Assembly: GCA_050247255.1 (NCBI GenBank)
Contig: JBFWUM010000062.1
Coordinates: forward strand, 1-22,170
Length of the DNA stretch: 22,170 bases
Source: JBFWUM01 sp050247255
Lineage (GTDB): Bacteria; Acidobacteriota; Vicinamibacteria; Vicinamibacterales; UBA2999
Reading direction: 5' to 3'
A model generated the notes under the pieces. It saw only the letters and a list, made by a program, of their open reading frames with translations, had not been told where the DNA came from and made no database searches. The translations under genes were made by a program, and so were the position numbers. Of this stretch, positions 5,983 to 13,624 are shown in pieces (position 1 is the first letter of the stretch; every line of letters begins with the position of its first letter).

Positions 5983-7278
5983 CTACGGCTGGCGCTGAAC
6001 GATGGCTTCGGCCACGCCGCGCAGCTTGACGCCGGTGACCTCGATGCGCACGCCGCCGTAGGTCACCACGTCGCCGACGACCGCCGGCCGCCCGAGCTCC
6101 ACCAGCACCAGCCCGCTGACGGTCGTGACCCGCGGCCGCTCCACCGACACCCCCAACGCCTCGCTCACCTCGTTCAGCCGCACCGTGCCGCGCACGTGCA
6201 GGCGCCCTTCACTGTCCTTGCGGATCGCCGTCCTGCCGCGCCCTTCGTCGATCTCGCCGACGACCTCCTCGAACAGGTCCTCCATCGTGACGACGCCGGC
6301 GGTGCCGCCGTGCTGATCCATGACGACCGCCATCTGCGATTGTGACCGGCGCATGGCGCCGAGCACTTCGTCCAGGTACGACGGCCCGGCGATGTAGGGC
6401 AGCGACCGCGCGCTGGCGGCCGACACGGGCCGGTTGGCAATCAGGTGACGGAGCACGTCCTTGATGTGCACGCTGCCGATGATGTTGTCGAGATCGCCGG
6501 CATAGACGGGATACCGCGTGTGCGGAGTGGAGCGCACGATGGCGCGCAGCTCGTCGGGCCCGGCGCCAACGGGAATGCCCGCCACCAGCACGCGCGGCAC
6601 CATCACCTCACCTGCCGTCAGATCGCCAAACTCGAACAGCTCGCGCAGGATGCGGCCGGCCTCGCCGCGCAGCAGCCCGCCTTCCTGGCTCTCCTTGATG
6701 ATGAACTGCAGCTCGGCGCTCGAGTGATAACGCTCGGAGTCGACCTCCTGGCGGCGTACGCCGATCAGCCGCAGCACCGCGTTGCCCATGCCGTTCAGCA
6801 GCGCCACGAACGGCAGGACAAGCCGTTCGAGTGCCTCGATGGCGGGGGAGACGAACAGCACCGTCCTGTCCGCGCTCTGGAGCGCCAGCGCCTTCGGCAC
6901 CATCTCGCCGAGCACGATGTGGAGGTAGGTCAACGCCGTGATGGCGAGCGCCGTTGCCACCGTGTGCGCCGCAACCCACTGGTAGGCCTCCAGCGGTTGA
7001 AGCCAGCCGGCGATCCACTCGGCCAGGGCGTGCTCGCCGTACATCCCGAGGCCGAGGCTTGCCACGGTAATGCCGATCTGCGTCGTCGCGATGAACCGGT
7101 CCTGTCGCCTCGGATCCTCCTGGATGCGCGCGACGCGGTGCGCCAGGCGGCTGCCCTGCGCCGCCTGGTGTTCGATCGCGGCGCGCGGCGCGCCGACGAT
7201 GGCGAACTCGGCGGCGACGAACAGGCCGTTGGCGAGCACGAGCAGCAGGATGATGGCAATCGGGACGAGGAACTCCAT
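5983..7278 (-). CDS. CNNM/CorC-type membrane protein with CBS domains (second of tandem pair)
   Basis: The 431-residue protein starts with a DUF21/CNNM membrane domain (about 1-175) of several hydrophobic segments with the conserved GEMVPK motif at 124-129. A CBS-domain pair follows (about 220-345, including GGTAGVVTMEDLFEEVVGEI), then a C-terminal CorC/HlyC domain (about 355-430). Members of this family are linked to magnesium or cobalt transport and to resistance; older annotations call them hemolysins without good support. The start ATG (7276-7278) abuts the stop of the upstream paralogue (7279-7281), so the genes are translationally coupled. It is convergent with lipB, with 9 bases between stops. 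Confidence 0.92.
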   Translation of the reverse strand: MEFLVPIAIILLLVLANGLFVAAEFAIVGAPRAAIEHQAAQGSRLAHRVARIQEDPRRQDRFIATTQIGITVASLGLGMYGEHALAEWIAGWLQPLEAYQWVAAHTVATALAITALTYLHIVLGEMVPKALALQSADRTVLFVSPAIEALERLVLPFVALLNGMGNAVLRLIGVRRQEVDSERYHSSAELQFIIKESQEGGLLRGEAGRILRELFEFGDLTAGEVMVPRVLVAGIPVGAGPDELRAIVRSTPHTRYPVYAGDLDNIIGSVHIKDVLRHLIANRPVSAASARSLPYIAGPSYLDEVLGAMRRSQSQMAVVMDQHGGTAGVVTMEDLFEEVVGEIDEGRGRTAIRKDSEGRLHVRGTVRLNEVSEALGVSVERPRVTTVSGLVLVELGRPAVVGDVVTYGGVRIEVTGVKLRGVAEAIVQRQP

Positions 7279-8598
7279 TTACCTCGCCTCCGCTTCCGCC
7301 GGCCGCGCCACGCGCGTCGCGACTACTGTCTCGACCGCGCGTCCGGACACGCGCTCGACGACGAACTCGAAGTCGCCGGCTGTCACGCGCTCGCCGGCTA
7401 CAGGGAGATGTCCCAATTCGGCCGTGATGAAGCCGGCCACCGTGGTGGCATCGCTCTCCCAACGCGTCCCCAGCGCCGCCGCCGCATCGTCAACCGCCAT
7501 CGCGCCGGGCAGCCGGTATCGATCGGGCCCAATCTCCTCGGCCGACGGTGACGCCGGCTTGAATTCGTCGCCAAGCTCGCCGAGGAATTCTGACAGGACA
7601 TCGTCGAGCGTGAGGAGGCCCGACGTGCCGCCGAACTCGTCGGTGACCAGCGACTGGTGCGTGCGCCGTTCGCGGAAGTGCCGCAGGACGCGATCGGCCG
7701 TGACGCTCTCGTGGACGCTGGAGATCGGGCGCATGACGGTCGCCAGGGTTGCATCCGATCGCTCGCTGGCCAGCCAGCGCACAAGGTCCTTGGTGTGAAG
7801 GATGCCGACGACGTTGTCGAGCGAGCCGCGGTGGACCGGCAGCCGCGAATACGGACTCTGCGCGACGATGCCGACCACCTGGTTGAGCGGCGTGTTGACG
7901 TCGAGGGCCTGGATGCGGGTCCGCGGCACCATCAGCTGCTTCGCCTGGCGCAGGTTCAGGCGCAGCGCGCGCTGCAGGCGCCGATGTTCGTCCGGCTCGA
8001 GCAGCCCGCCGTCGCGGCTGTCGGCGATCAGCAGCTCGATCTCTTCCGGCGAGTGGATGTGCCGGTGCCCGTGCTGCTCGGCGCCGAGCAGGCGCAGGAT
8101 CGCGAGCCCGCTGCCGTTGAGCAGCTTGATGAACGGCCGCATGACCCAGAGCGAGGGAACCATCGGCACCAGCGTGTAGAGCGCCGCCTGGGTGGGAAAC
8201 TGCAGCGCCATCGACTTTGGCACGAGCTCGCCGAAGATGACCTGGAAGACAGTCAGCACCACCAGGACGACGATCGCTGACGTGGACTGCGCCGCGACAT
8301 CCTGCAGGCCGCCGAGCGACGCGAACACCGGCGTCAGCCAGACTGCAATCGTCGCCTGCGCATAGGCGCCAAGGACCAGGCTCGAAATCGTGATGCCGAT
8401 CTGGCAGGCGGCGATGTAGCGGTCGAGGGCGGCCGGCGAATCGAGGATCGGCAGCAGCCAGGCGGCAAGCGGGTTGCCCTCGCCGGCCAGCTCCTGGATG
8501 CGGGTGCGGCGAACGCTGACCGCCGCGAATTCCGCCCCGACGTAGATGGCGTTCACCAGGATGAGCGCCGTGACCACGAGGATCGCCGTGAGGACCAC
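7279..8598 (-). CDS. CNNM/CorC-type membrane protein with CBS domains (first of tandem pair)
   Basis: The 439-residue paralogue of the downstream gene has the same architecture: a DUF21/CNNM membrane domain (about 1-175, GELVPK at 123-128), CBS pair (about 205-335, with FGGTSGLLTLDDVLSEFLGEL) and a CorC/HlyC domain to the C terminus. The likely start is a GTG at 8596-8598, because the first membrane helix (LTAILVVTALILVNAIYVGAEF) begins directly there and a GGGG purine stretch lies 4-7 bases upstream. A TACGAT hexamer lies just beyond that. The two proteins probably act together as a heteromer or with different ion specificity, which the sequence does not decide. Confidence 0.92.
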   Translation of the reverse strand: MVLTAILVVTALILVNAIYVGAEFAAVSVRRTRIQELAGEGNPLAAWLLPILDSPAALDRYIAACQIGITISSLVLGAYAQATIAVWLTPVFASLGGLQDVAAQSTSAIVVLVVLTVFQVIFGELVPKSMALQFPTQAALYTLVPMVPSLWVMRPFIKLLNGSGLAILRLLGAEQHGHRHIHSPEEIELLIADSRDGGLLEPDEHRRLQRALRLNLRQAKQLMVPRTRIQALDVNTPLNQVVGIVAQSPYSRLPVHRGSLDNVVGILHTKDLVRWLASERSDATLATVMRPISSVHESVTADRVLRHFRERRTHQSLVTDEFGGTSGLLTLDDVLSEFLGELGDEFKPASPSAEEIGPDRYRLPGAMAVDDAAAALGTRWESDATTVAGFITAELGHLPVAGERVTAGDFEFVVERVSGRAVETVVATRVARPAEAEAR

Positions 8599-8606
8599 CG
8601 GCCCCT

Positions 8607-8612
8607 ATCGTA
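8607..8612 (-). promoter_or_regulatory. Candidate -10 box for the CNNM gene pair (TACGAT)
   Basis: On the minus strand TACGAT (4 of 6 to TATAAT) ends 8 bases before the GTG start at 8598. Its position would place the transcript start within a few bases of the start codon. No clear -35 box is seen. It is one of several such elements in this window. Confidence 0.3.
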
Positions 8613-8647
8613 CCTGTGGCTTCCATCTTCAGGCGGAAGAGGTGGCG

Positions 8648-8676
8648 GGAATAAGACCTAATTGGTCGGTGTTCTA
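8648..8676 (+). promoter_or_regulatory. Candidate ECF-type promoter upstream of the sigma factor gene
   Basis: GGAATAA at 8648-8654 resembles the GGAAC-type -35 element of ECF sigma factors. GTTCTA at 8671-8676 could serve as the -10 region. The start codon of the ECF sigma gene lies 18 bases further on. This layout would let the sigma factor transcribe its own gene, as is common in the family. The exact -10 is uncertain. Confidence 0.4.
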
Positions 8677-8694
8677 CCTGCCACGAGGCCAAAA

Positions 8695-9330
8695 ATGGAG
8701 AGACACGCGGATCGGCAGCTTATCGACCGCCTGCGCCGGGGCGACGAGCAGGCCGTTGATGAGTTGGCAAGTCTTTATAGTTCAAGGATTTATCAGTTGG
8801 CGCTGCGCTACATGAAGAACCGGGAGGACGCCGAGGAAGTGACCCAGGACGTGCTCCTCAAGGTCTACCGGAAGATCGAGGCGTTCCGGGGGGACGCCGC
8901 GCTCTCGTCCTGGATCTACCGGATCACCTTCAACACGGCCATGTCGCGCCTGCGGACGAGCAAGCTGTCGCGGGCCGCTGACCAGGAGCGGGAACGCATG
9001 CTGGCGGCCGGCCAGGACGAATCGGACCAGCCGCGCGCGCCGAAGCAGCCTGCCGACTGGACGCACATGCCGGACGAGGAACTGCTGCGGACGCAGCTGC
9101 GCCAGGCGGTGACGCAGGCCATCGGCGAGCTGCCGGAGATCTACCGGACGCCGGTCGTGCTGCGCGACATCCAGGGCCTGTCGACGGAAGAGGCGAGCAG
9201 CCGGCTGCGGCTGAAGGACCAGACGCTCAAGTCACGTCTGCACCGCGGGCGCGTGATGCTGCGGCGCCGGCTGGGGGCGTTCGACAGCGGCCTGTCGCTG
9301 CACCGGACGACTACCGCCGCCGCGGCCTGA
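8695..9330 (+). CDS. RNA polymerase sigma factor, ECF (RpoE-like) subfamily
   Basis: The 211-residue protein has sigma region 2 (about 24-90: YQLALRYMKNREDAEEVTQD, then FRGDAALSSWIYRITFNTAMS) and sigma region 4 (about 135-195: LPEIYRTPVVLRDIQGLSTE and SRLHRGRVMLRRRL). These are the two domains that define ECF sigma factors. The linker (about 92-130) is rather long and charged. The ATG at 8695 is preferred over a GTG at 8662, because a GAGG site lies 6 bases before it and the fold starts with MERHADRQLIDRLRRGDEQA. No anti-sigma factor gene follows; the next gene is on the other strand and its end overlaps by 20 bases. Control could come from a distant anti-sigma factor or from the promoter upstream. 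Confidence 0.95.
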   Translation: MERHADRQLIDRLRRGDEQAVDELASLYSSRIYQLALRYMKNREDAEEVTQDVLLKVYRKIEAFRGDAALSSWIYRITFNTAMSRLRTSKLSRAADQERERMLAAGQDESDQPRAPKQPADWTHMPDEELLRTQLRQAVTQAIGELPEIYRTPVVLRDIQGLSTEEASSRLRLKDQTLKSRLHRGRVMLRRRLGAFDSGLSLHRTTTAAAA

Positions 9331-10849
9331 CGAACTCGGGCCGCTCGGGACGCGCGGCGATGCGGGCGGCGAACTCGAGCGCCAGCGTCGCCACGCGCGC
9401 CGTTCCCGGCGCGTCGATCGCGGGCCAGTCGTCGCTCGGGCGGTGGTAGTCGGGGTGGAACCCGGTGAAGAAGTTGAAGGCCGGGATACCGCGATCGATG
9501 AAGCTCGAGTCGTCGCTGCGCCCGGCGCCGGGGCCATCCTCACGCATGCGGATCCCCTCGATGCCGGCGATGGCGTCGCGGAACACCGGGCGGAGCGACG
9601 GCGCCAGCTCGAGCCCGGTGATGTCGACGTCGCCGCGCGAACGGCCGACCATGTCGAGATTGAGCATCGCGACGGTGTCGGCAAGCGGCACCACCGGGTT
9701 GTTGGCGTAGTGTGCCGACCCCAGCAGTCCGCGCTCCTCACCAGAAAACAGGACGAATACCAGCGTGCGTGGGAAGCGCGAGGGATCGGCCGCCGCTGCC
9801 TTGGCGATCTCGATCACCGAGGCCGTCCCCGACGCGTTGTCGTCGGCGCCGTTGTGGATCTCTCCCGTGCGTTCGGGCGACACGGAGAAGCGGCCGCCGA
9901 GACCGACATGGTCGTAGTGCGCGCCGATCACGATGGCTTCGCGCGACAGCTGTGGATCGGCGCCCGGGACGATGCCGATGACGTTGCGCACCGCGCGGCG
10001 GTCCCTGGCGATGAACTCGCGGTAGTTCACCGTTGCGCCCGGCAGCTCGCGCGATCGCGGCTGCAGGTCGCGGTCGATGTCGGCCGCCAGGCGGTCGAGC
10101 CCCCACGCGTTCAGCATGGCCAGCAGCTTGGTGCGCCTCACGCGCAGCACGGGGAGCGCCACGTCGTCGGCATCGGGCTGGATGGGGAAGGTCGAGTACG
10201 TCGCCTGGTCGATCTGGTGGCGCGGATCCGACACGACAATCACCAGACGCGCGCCGTGGCGGCGAGCGGCGGCCGCTTTCGCATAGAGGCTGGATTCCGG
10301 GACCGGCTGGTTGCCGTTGATGCGGCTCGTGCGGTCCATCTCCTGCGGCTCGTGGCTGAGGATGATTACCGCCTTGCCGCCGACATCCACCCCCTCGTAG
10401 TCGTCGTAGTTGAGGCCGGGCATCGACAGCCCGTAGCCCGCAAAGACCAGCGGCACGTTCTCGAGCAGCGTTGACGGCTGGTCGAGCGACGTGCCGGCGG
10501 CCACGCCAAGCGGGTAGTAGTCCTCGCCGAGGACGAGCTGCGCCGACCGCGTGCCGCCGCGGATCGACAGCGCGTTGCCCTCGCCAACCTGCAGGCCCAC
10601 TTCAATCTGGAACGGCTGATACCAGTCGCCGTCGACGCCAGGCCGCAGCCCCGCCGACTTGAACTGCTCCGCGATGTACTCGGCCGCGCGCTCGAGCTCC
10701 GGGCTGCCGGACGCGCGCCCCTTCATGTCGTCCGAGGCGAGGAACTTGATGTGCTCGAGCAGGACCGCCGGCACGATGGGCGGAGTCGCTGCGGAGATCG
10801 CCGCGCCGAGGGAGAGGATCAGCAGGCCGACGCGGGCGAAGGTGCGCAT
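9311..10849 (-). CDS. Secreted M28-family zinc metallopeptidase with PA domain
   Basis: The 512-residue protein carries an N-terminal signal peptide (MRTFARVGLLILSLGAAISA, about 1-20). A protease-associated domain lies at about 130-260, inserted before the catalytic part. The M28 catalytic domain (about 287-500) has the two-zinc ligands in GAHYDHVG (H311, D313), NGADDNASG (D336), the catalytic/ligand pair E371-E372 in FSGEERGLLGS, D399 in LNLDMVGR and the terminal His in HPDYHRPSDDW (H469). All are intact, so an exported aminopeptidase is expected. Nine bases separate it from the upstream dehydrogenase-like gene, and its AGGA site overlaps that gene's end, so the two form an operon. The 3' end overlaps the convergent sigma factor gene by 20 bases. 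Confidence 0.95.
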   Translation of the reverse strand: MRTFARVGLLILSLGAAISAATPPIVPAVLLEHIKFLASDDMKGRASGSPELERAAEYIAEQFKSAGLRPGVDGDWYQPFQIEVGLQVGEGNALSIRGGTRSAQLVLGEDYYPLGVAAGTSLDQPSTLLENVPLVFAGYGLSMPGLNYDDYEGVDVGGKAVIILSHEPQEMDRTSRINGNQPVPESSLYAKAAAARRHGARLVIVVSDPRHQIDQATYSTFPIQPDADDVALPVLRVRRTKLLAMLNAWGLDRLAADIDRDLQPRSRELPGATVNYREFIARDRRAVRNVIGIVPGADPQLSREAIVIGAHYDHVGLGGRFSVSPERTGEIHNGADDNASGTASVIEIAKAAAADPSRFPRTLVFVLFSGEERGLLGSAHYANNPVVPLADTVAMLNLDMVGRSRGDVDITGLELAPSLRPVFRDAIAGIEGIRMREDGPGAGRSDDSSFIDRGIPAFNFFTGFHPDYHRPSDDWPAIDAPGTARVATLALEFAARIAARPERPEFVRPRRR

Positions 10850-10858
10850 GCAGCGATC

Positions 10859-11692
10859 CTACAACCCTAACAACACGCGCTCCCGCGTATTCAGCGCGGG
10901 CGTGCGTGTCTCCACGATGCCGCTGCTCGACAGCAGGGCCGGCACGGTGGCAATGCGGTTCGTCACTCCGAACTCACCGTTCAGCATCGTCAGCACCGCC
11001 CGTGGCGAGCGTGACGACTCGACGATCGCCTCGGCCACTCGCGCGGCGGCAAGGCCCAGGGTGTACGGCCCGGGAGGCCAGAGGCGCGGCAGCCGCGCGT
11101 CGAGCCTGTTCAGCTGGACCTGGTCGAGCACGCGTTCCAGCGCGTAGCCACCGACGGACGCTTCGCTCCACGGGACCATGAGGCGCGGCGGGGTGCCGAG
11201 GACGGTCAGCGAGACCTCGCGCGCGGAACAGCGTGCTTCCATCGCCACGATGGCGCGCGCCGCGGCCGCGAACGCCTCGGGCGCCGATCCGATCAGGCGG
11301 GCGCGCGCTACACCGGCCTCGCGGGCAACCGTTCCAATCAGTTCGGACTGGGAGCTGCCGGCGAACACGAGAGGCGTGGTGCCAAGGTAGGGGGAAAGCC
11401 TGCTGACGAGCGCGAGCGCTTCCTCGCCCTGCCATTCCGGCGAGCCGGTGCCGAAACGATCTGCGAGGATGCAGACGTCGCAGCCTGTGACACGAGACAG
11501 GTCGTCGGTGCCATCGAGTGCGGCGTGAAAGCCGTCCACCGCCCCCGCCTGGCGAATGTCGAGCGCTTTGCCGGCGGCGGCGCTGGCGGCCTTGTCGACG
11601 ATCAGCACGCGGCCTACGCGATCGCGCGCGGCGAGCGCCTGAGCGGCAGCGCCGCCGAGATCGCCGGCGCCAATGATGGCAACGCTATGCAT
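10859..11692 (-). CDS. Malate/lactate dehydrogenase-like protein lacking catalytic residues
   Basis: The product (277 residues from the ATG; a GTG one codon earlier is also possible) has the Rossmann fold of the LDH/MDH family. The nucleotide motif GAGDLGG is near the N terminus, an acidic residue ends the second strand (LIVDK), and SPEWQGEEALALVSRLSPYL lies in the third quarter of the NAD domain. The catalytic part is degenerate. The family's GGHGDTMVP-type motif carries the catalytic His, but here it reads GTPPRLMVP, with Pro at the His position. The DxxR substrate-binding segment reads GSAP. It may bind NAD(H) without malate dehydrogenase activity, or it may act on another substrate. It is shorter than usual (about 310 residues). 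It is co-transcribed with the M28 peptidase gene and divergent from the SDR gene. Confidence 0.75.
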   Translation of the reverse strand: MHSVAIIGAGDLGGAAAQALAARDRVGRVLIVDKAASAAAGKALDIRQAGAVDGFHAALDGTDDLSRVTGCDVCILADRFGTGSPEWQGEEALALVSRLSPYLGTTPLVFAGSSQSELIGTVAREAGVARARLIGSAPEAFAAAARAIVAMEARCSAREVSLTVLGTPPRLMVPWSEASVGGYALERVLDQVQLNRLDARLPRLWPPGPYTLGLAAARVAEAIVESSRSPRAVLTMLNGEFGVTNRIATVPALLSSSGIVETRTPALNTRERVLLGL

Positions 11693-11708
11693 CACCGCTC
11701 ACGTCCGA

Positions 11709-11734
11709 CCACCAACCACCAACCACCGACCATC
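11709..11734. repeat. Short CCACCAA tandem repeat
   Basis: Between the divergent dehydrogenase-like and SDR genes, ACCACCA-type heptamers occur three to four times with one decayed unit (CCACCGACC). A related CATCCAC run lies inside the E2 linker (4556-4579). Such short arrays look like slippage-derived intergenic repeats. Confidence 0.6.
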
Positions 11735-11739
11735 AGGCG

Positions 11740-11748
11740 TATTGTAAT
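11740..11748. promoter_or_regulatory. Near-symmetric bidirectional -10 region
   Basis: On the plus strand TATTGT (11740-11745) ends 9 bases before the SDR ATG, and TGTAAT (11743-11748) is an overlapping alternative. On the minus strand the same bases read TACAAT (11741-11746), facing the dehydrogenase-like gene about 50 bases away. One AT-rich core could therefore serve both genes. No clear -35 elements are visible. Confidence 0.4.
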
Positions 11749-11754
11749 AGCGGC

Positions 11755-12468
11755 ATGTCCACGCTTACCGGCAAGGTCGCCATCGTCACGGGAGGGTCGC
11801 GCGGGATCGGGCTTGCCGTGGCGAGCGCATTCATCGAACAGGGCGCCCGGGTGTTCGTCACCGGGACGCACGAGGAGACACTCGCGGCCGCGGCGCGCTC
11901 CCTGGGCGCGGCGGCGACTCCGGTACGCGCCGACGTTCGGCGCTACGGCGATGTCGAATCGTTGATGCAGTCGGCCGTAACCCAGGCTGGCGGCCTGGAC
12001 ATCCTCGTGAACAACGCCGGCGTCGGCGCGTTCGGGGCCGTCGCCGACCTCTCCCTCGAGGACTGGGATCGAGTGGTCGGCACGAACCTCACCGGCGTCT
12101 TCTACTGCTGCAAGTCGGCGATTCCGCGCCTGCGCGCGCGCGGCGGCGGGTGGATTGTCAACGTCGGCAGCCTGATCACGAAGAACCCATCGCCCGACAA
12201 CTCCGCGTACGGCGCATCGAAGACAGCGCTCAATTTCTTCACCGAGTGCCTGATGCAGGAAGTCCGTCAGGACGGCATCCGCGTCTCCTGCGTGCTTCCC
12301 GGATCGGTGCGAACCGGCTTCATGGGACGGCCGCAGTCCGCCAACGATGCGTGGAAACTCGCGCCGGAAGACGTTGCGCAGGCGGTCGTGGACCTCGTGG
12401 CCCACGACCGCCGCAGCCTTCCGAGTCGCGTCGAGATTCGGCCGGCGCGGCCACCGAAGAAGGGATGA
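11755..12468 (+). CDS. Short-chain dehydrogenase/reductase (SDR family)
   Basis: The 237-residue protein is a classical SDR. It has the cofactor motif TGGSRGIG at 12-19, NNAG at 86-89, the catalytic tetrad N111, S139, Y152, K156 (SAYGASKTAL) and the LPGSVRTGF stretch after the catalytic helix. The Arg after the Gly-rich motif (SRGIG) is common in NADP(H)-preferring members. All catalytic residues are present, in contrast to its degenerate neighbours. The substrate cannot be assigned; 3-oxoacyl-ACP reductase-like annotation is common for such sequences. It is divergent from the dehydrogenase-like gene, and its stop overlaps the ATG of the next gene (ATGA), so it leads a tightly coupled run with the 85-residue protein and the pseudokinase. 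Confidence 0.93.
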   Translation: MSTLTGKVAIVTGGSRGIGLAVASAFIEQGARVFVTGTHEETLAAAARSLGAAATPVRADVRRYGDVESLMQSAVTQAGGLDILVNNAGVGAFGAVADLSLEDWDRVVGTNLTGVFYCCKSAIPRLRARGGGWIVNVGSLITKNPSPDNSAYGASKTALNFFTECLMQEVRQDGIRVSCVLPGSVRTGFMGRPQSANDAWKLAPEDVAQAVVDLVAHDRRSLPSRVEIRPARPPKKG

Positions 12469-12722
12469 TCGTGGGAGCCTTTGAGAAGCATCGCGATTCG
12501 CTCGAGGTCCACCAGACGATGATGGGCGAGGAACGGGGAAGGCTGGCGGTCGCCCTCGACCTGCTCACCGACGCGCTGGCGATGGTCGGGCAGCATGGCG
12601 TCTACTGCCAGAGCACCCGCATGCCCGGGCGTCCGACGATGGACATCGCGCTCGTGCTCGAGCAGATAGGCGACGCGAAGGAGCTCGTGCAGAGCGTGCT
12701 GGAGCTGCCGAAACAACATTGA
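12465..12722 (+). CDS. Small conserved-looking protein of unknown function (85 residues)
   Basis: The reading frame begins with ATGA overlapping the SDR stop codon, behind a GAAGAAGGG purine stretch. It ends in a TTGA overlap with the following pseudokinase gene. The product is soluble and apparently helical: an amphipathic helix (about 5-48, with SLEVHQTMMGEERGRLAVAL and LLTDALAMVG), a loop YCQSTRMPGRPTM and a second helix (about 60-82, ALVLEQIGDAKELVQSVLEL). I do not recognise the family. Overlap on both sides argues that it is real and works with the SDR or the pseudokinase. A helical adaptor is a guess from its shape. Confidence 0.75.
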   Translation: MIVGAFEKHRDSLEVHQTMMGEERGRLAVALDLLTDALAMVGQHGVYCQSTRMPGRPTMDIALVLEQIGDAKELVQSVLELPKQH

Positions 12723-13624
12723 CCGCGATCTCACCGATCGGCGTCATCGCCCACTACAACCTGCTGGAGCGGCTCGATCCCGCCGGTCCCGGCGAGCTGT
12801 ATCGCGCGCGCGATACGCGCCACGGGCGCACGGTCGCCATCCGCTGGCTGCCGCCCGGCTTCACGTCCCGCGGCGTGTCCTCTGACGCGATCGTCGAGCA
12901 GGCGCGAGGCCTGGCGTCGCTCTCGCACCCCAACGTCATCACCGTCTTCGACGCCGGGGAGCAGGACGGCCGCGGTTACCTGGTGTTCGAGTTCCTGAAG
13001 GGGCAGTCGCTGCGCGCGGAGATGGCGGGGCGGCCGGTCAACGTCCGGCGCGCGGTGGAGCTTGCCGTGCAGATTGCCGATGCCGTTGCCGATGCCCACG
13101 CCGCCGGCTACGTGCACGGCGGCCTCAGCCCCGACTCGATCGTCATCACCGCCAAGGGGCACGCCAAGATCCCGGTGTTCGAATTTGCCTCGCGCGGCGG
13201 GTTCGAGCCGGGGGAAGGCGGCCTGCGGCTGCGCGACTACGACTCGCCCGAGGAGGCGCGCGGCGGCCCCGCCGACGATCGCTCGGACATCTATTCGGTT
13301 GGAGCGGTGCTGTTCGAGATGCTGACGACGCGCCGGCCCTCCCACCGCGGCGCGGCCGCGCCGAGCGCGTCGAACCGCCACGTGCCGAAGGAGCTCGACG
13401 AGATCATCCTGAGGGCGATTGCGCCCAACCCCGAGTCGCGGTACCAGAGCGCGGCGACGCTGTCGGCCGAACTGCGGGCCATCGGCGCCATCCTCGACGT
13501 GCGCGGCGGCGCCGGCGACGAGCCGGCCGACGACGAGAAGGCGGGCGCGAGCGTCGGTGGAACGCTCGCGCTGACACTTGTCATTCTCGCCGTCGCCGCT
13601 GCTGCGGTCTGGTGGTTCCTCTAA
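12719..13624 (+). CDS. Membrane-anchored Ser/Thr kinase-fold protein, predicted pseudokinase
   Basis: The 301-residue product follows the bacterial Ser/Thr kinase fold along its length, but every catalytic motif is altered. The ATP-anchoring lysine is Arg (VAIRWL, R42), the Gly-rich loop is LDPAGPGELYRA, the HRDLKPEN loop is HGGLSPDS (133-140, no catalytic Asp, Lys or Asn), and DFG is EFA (155-157). Structural landmarks remain: LSHPNVITVFDAG (69-80), SPEEARGG (176-183) and DRSDIYSVGAVLFEML (187-202). A C-terminal membrane helix lies at about 283-301 with almost no periplasmic tail. The start is the TTG at 12719-12721, overlapping the previous stop (TTGA). It probably acts as a scaffold or ligand sensor. 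It lies near stand-alone receiver and FHA genes. Its stop overlaps that of the convergent receiver gene. Confidence 0.88.
   Translation: MTAISPIGVIAHYNLLERLDPAGPGELYRARDTRHGRTVAIRWLPPGFTSRGVSSDAIVEQARGLASLSHPNVITVFDAGEQDGRGYLVFEFLKGQSLRAEMAGRPVNVRRAVELAVQIADAVADAHAAGYVHGGLSPDSIVITAKGHAKIPVFEFASRGGFEPGEGGLRLRDYDSPEEARGGPADDRSDIYSVGAVLFEMLTTRRPSHRGAAAPSASNRHVPKELDEIILRAIAPNPESRYQSAATLSAELRAIGAILDVRGGAGDEPADDEKAGASVGGTLALTLVILAVAAAAVWWFL

Noticed and set aside
5960..5985. CCCC-GTAAA-GGGG hairpin at the lipB/CNNM junction as a terminator
   Set aside because: The stem is only 4 bp and no T-run follows on either strand. It could form by chance in GC-rich DNA.
6445..7551. Long plus-strand open frame opposite the CNNM/CorC gene
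   Set aside because: Shadow frame with no ribosome binding site, crossing the junction between two real minus-strand genes.
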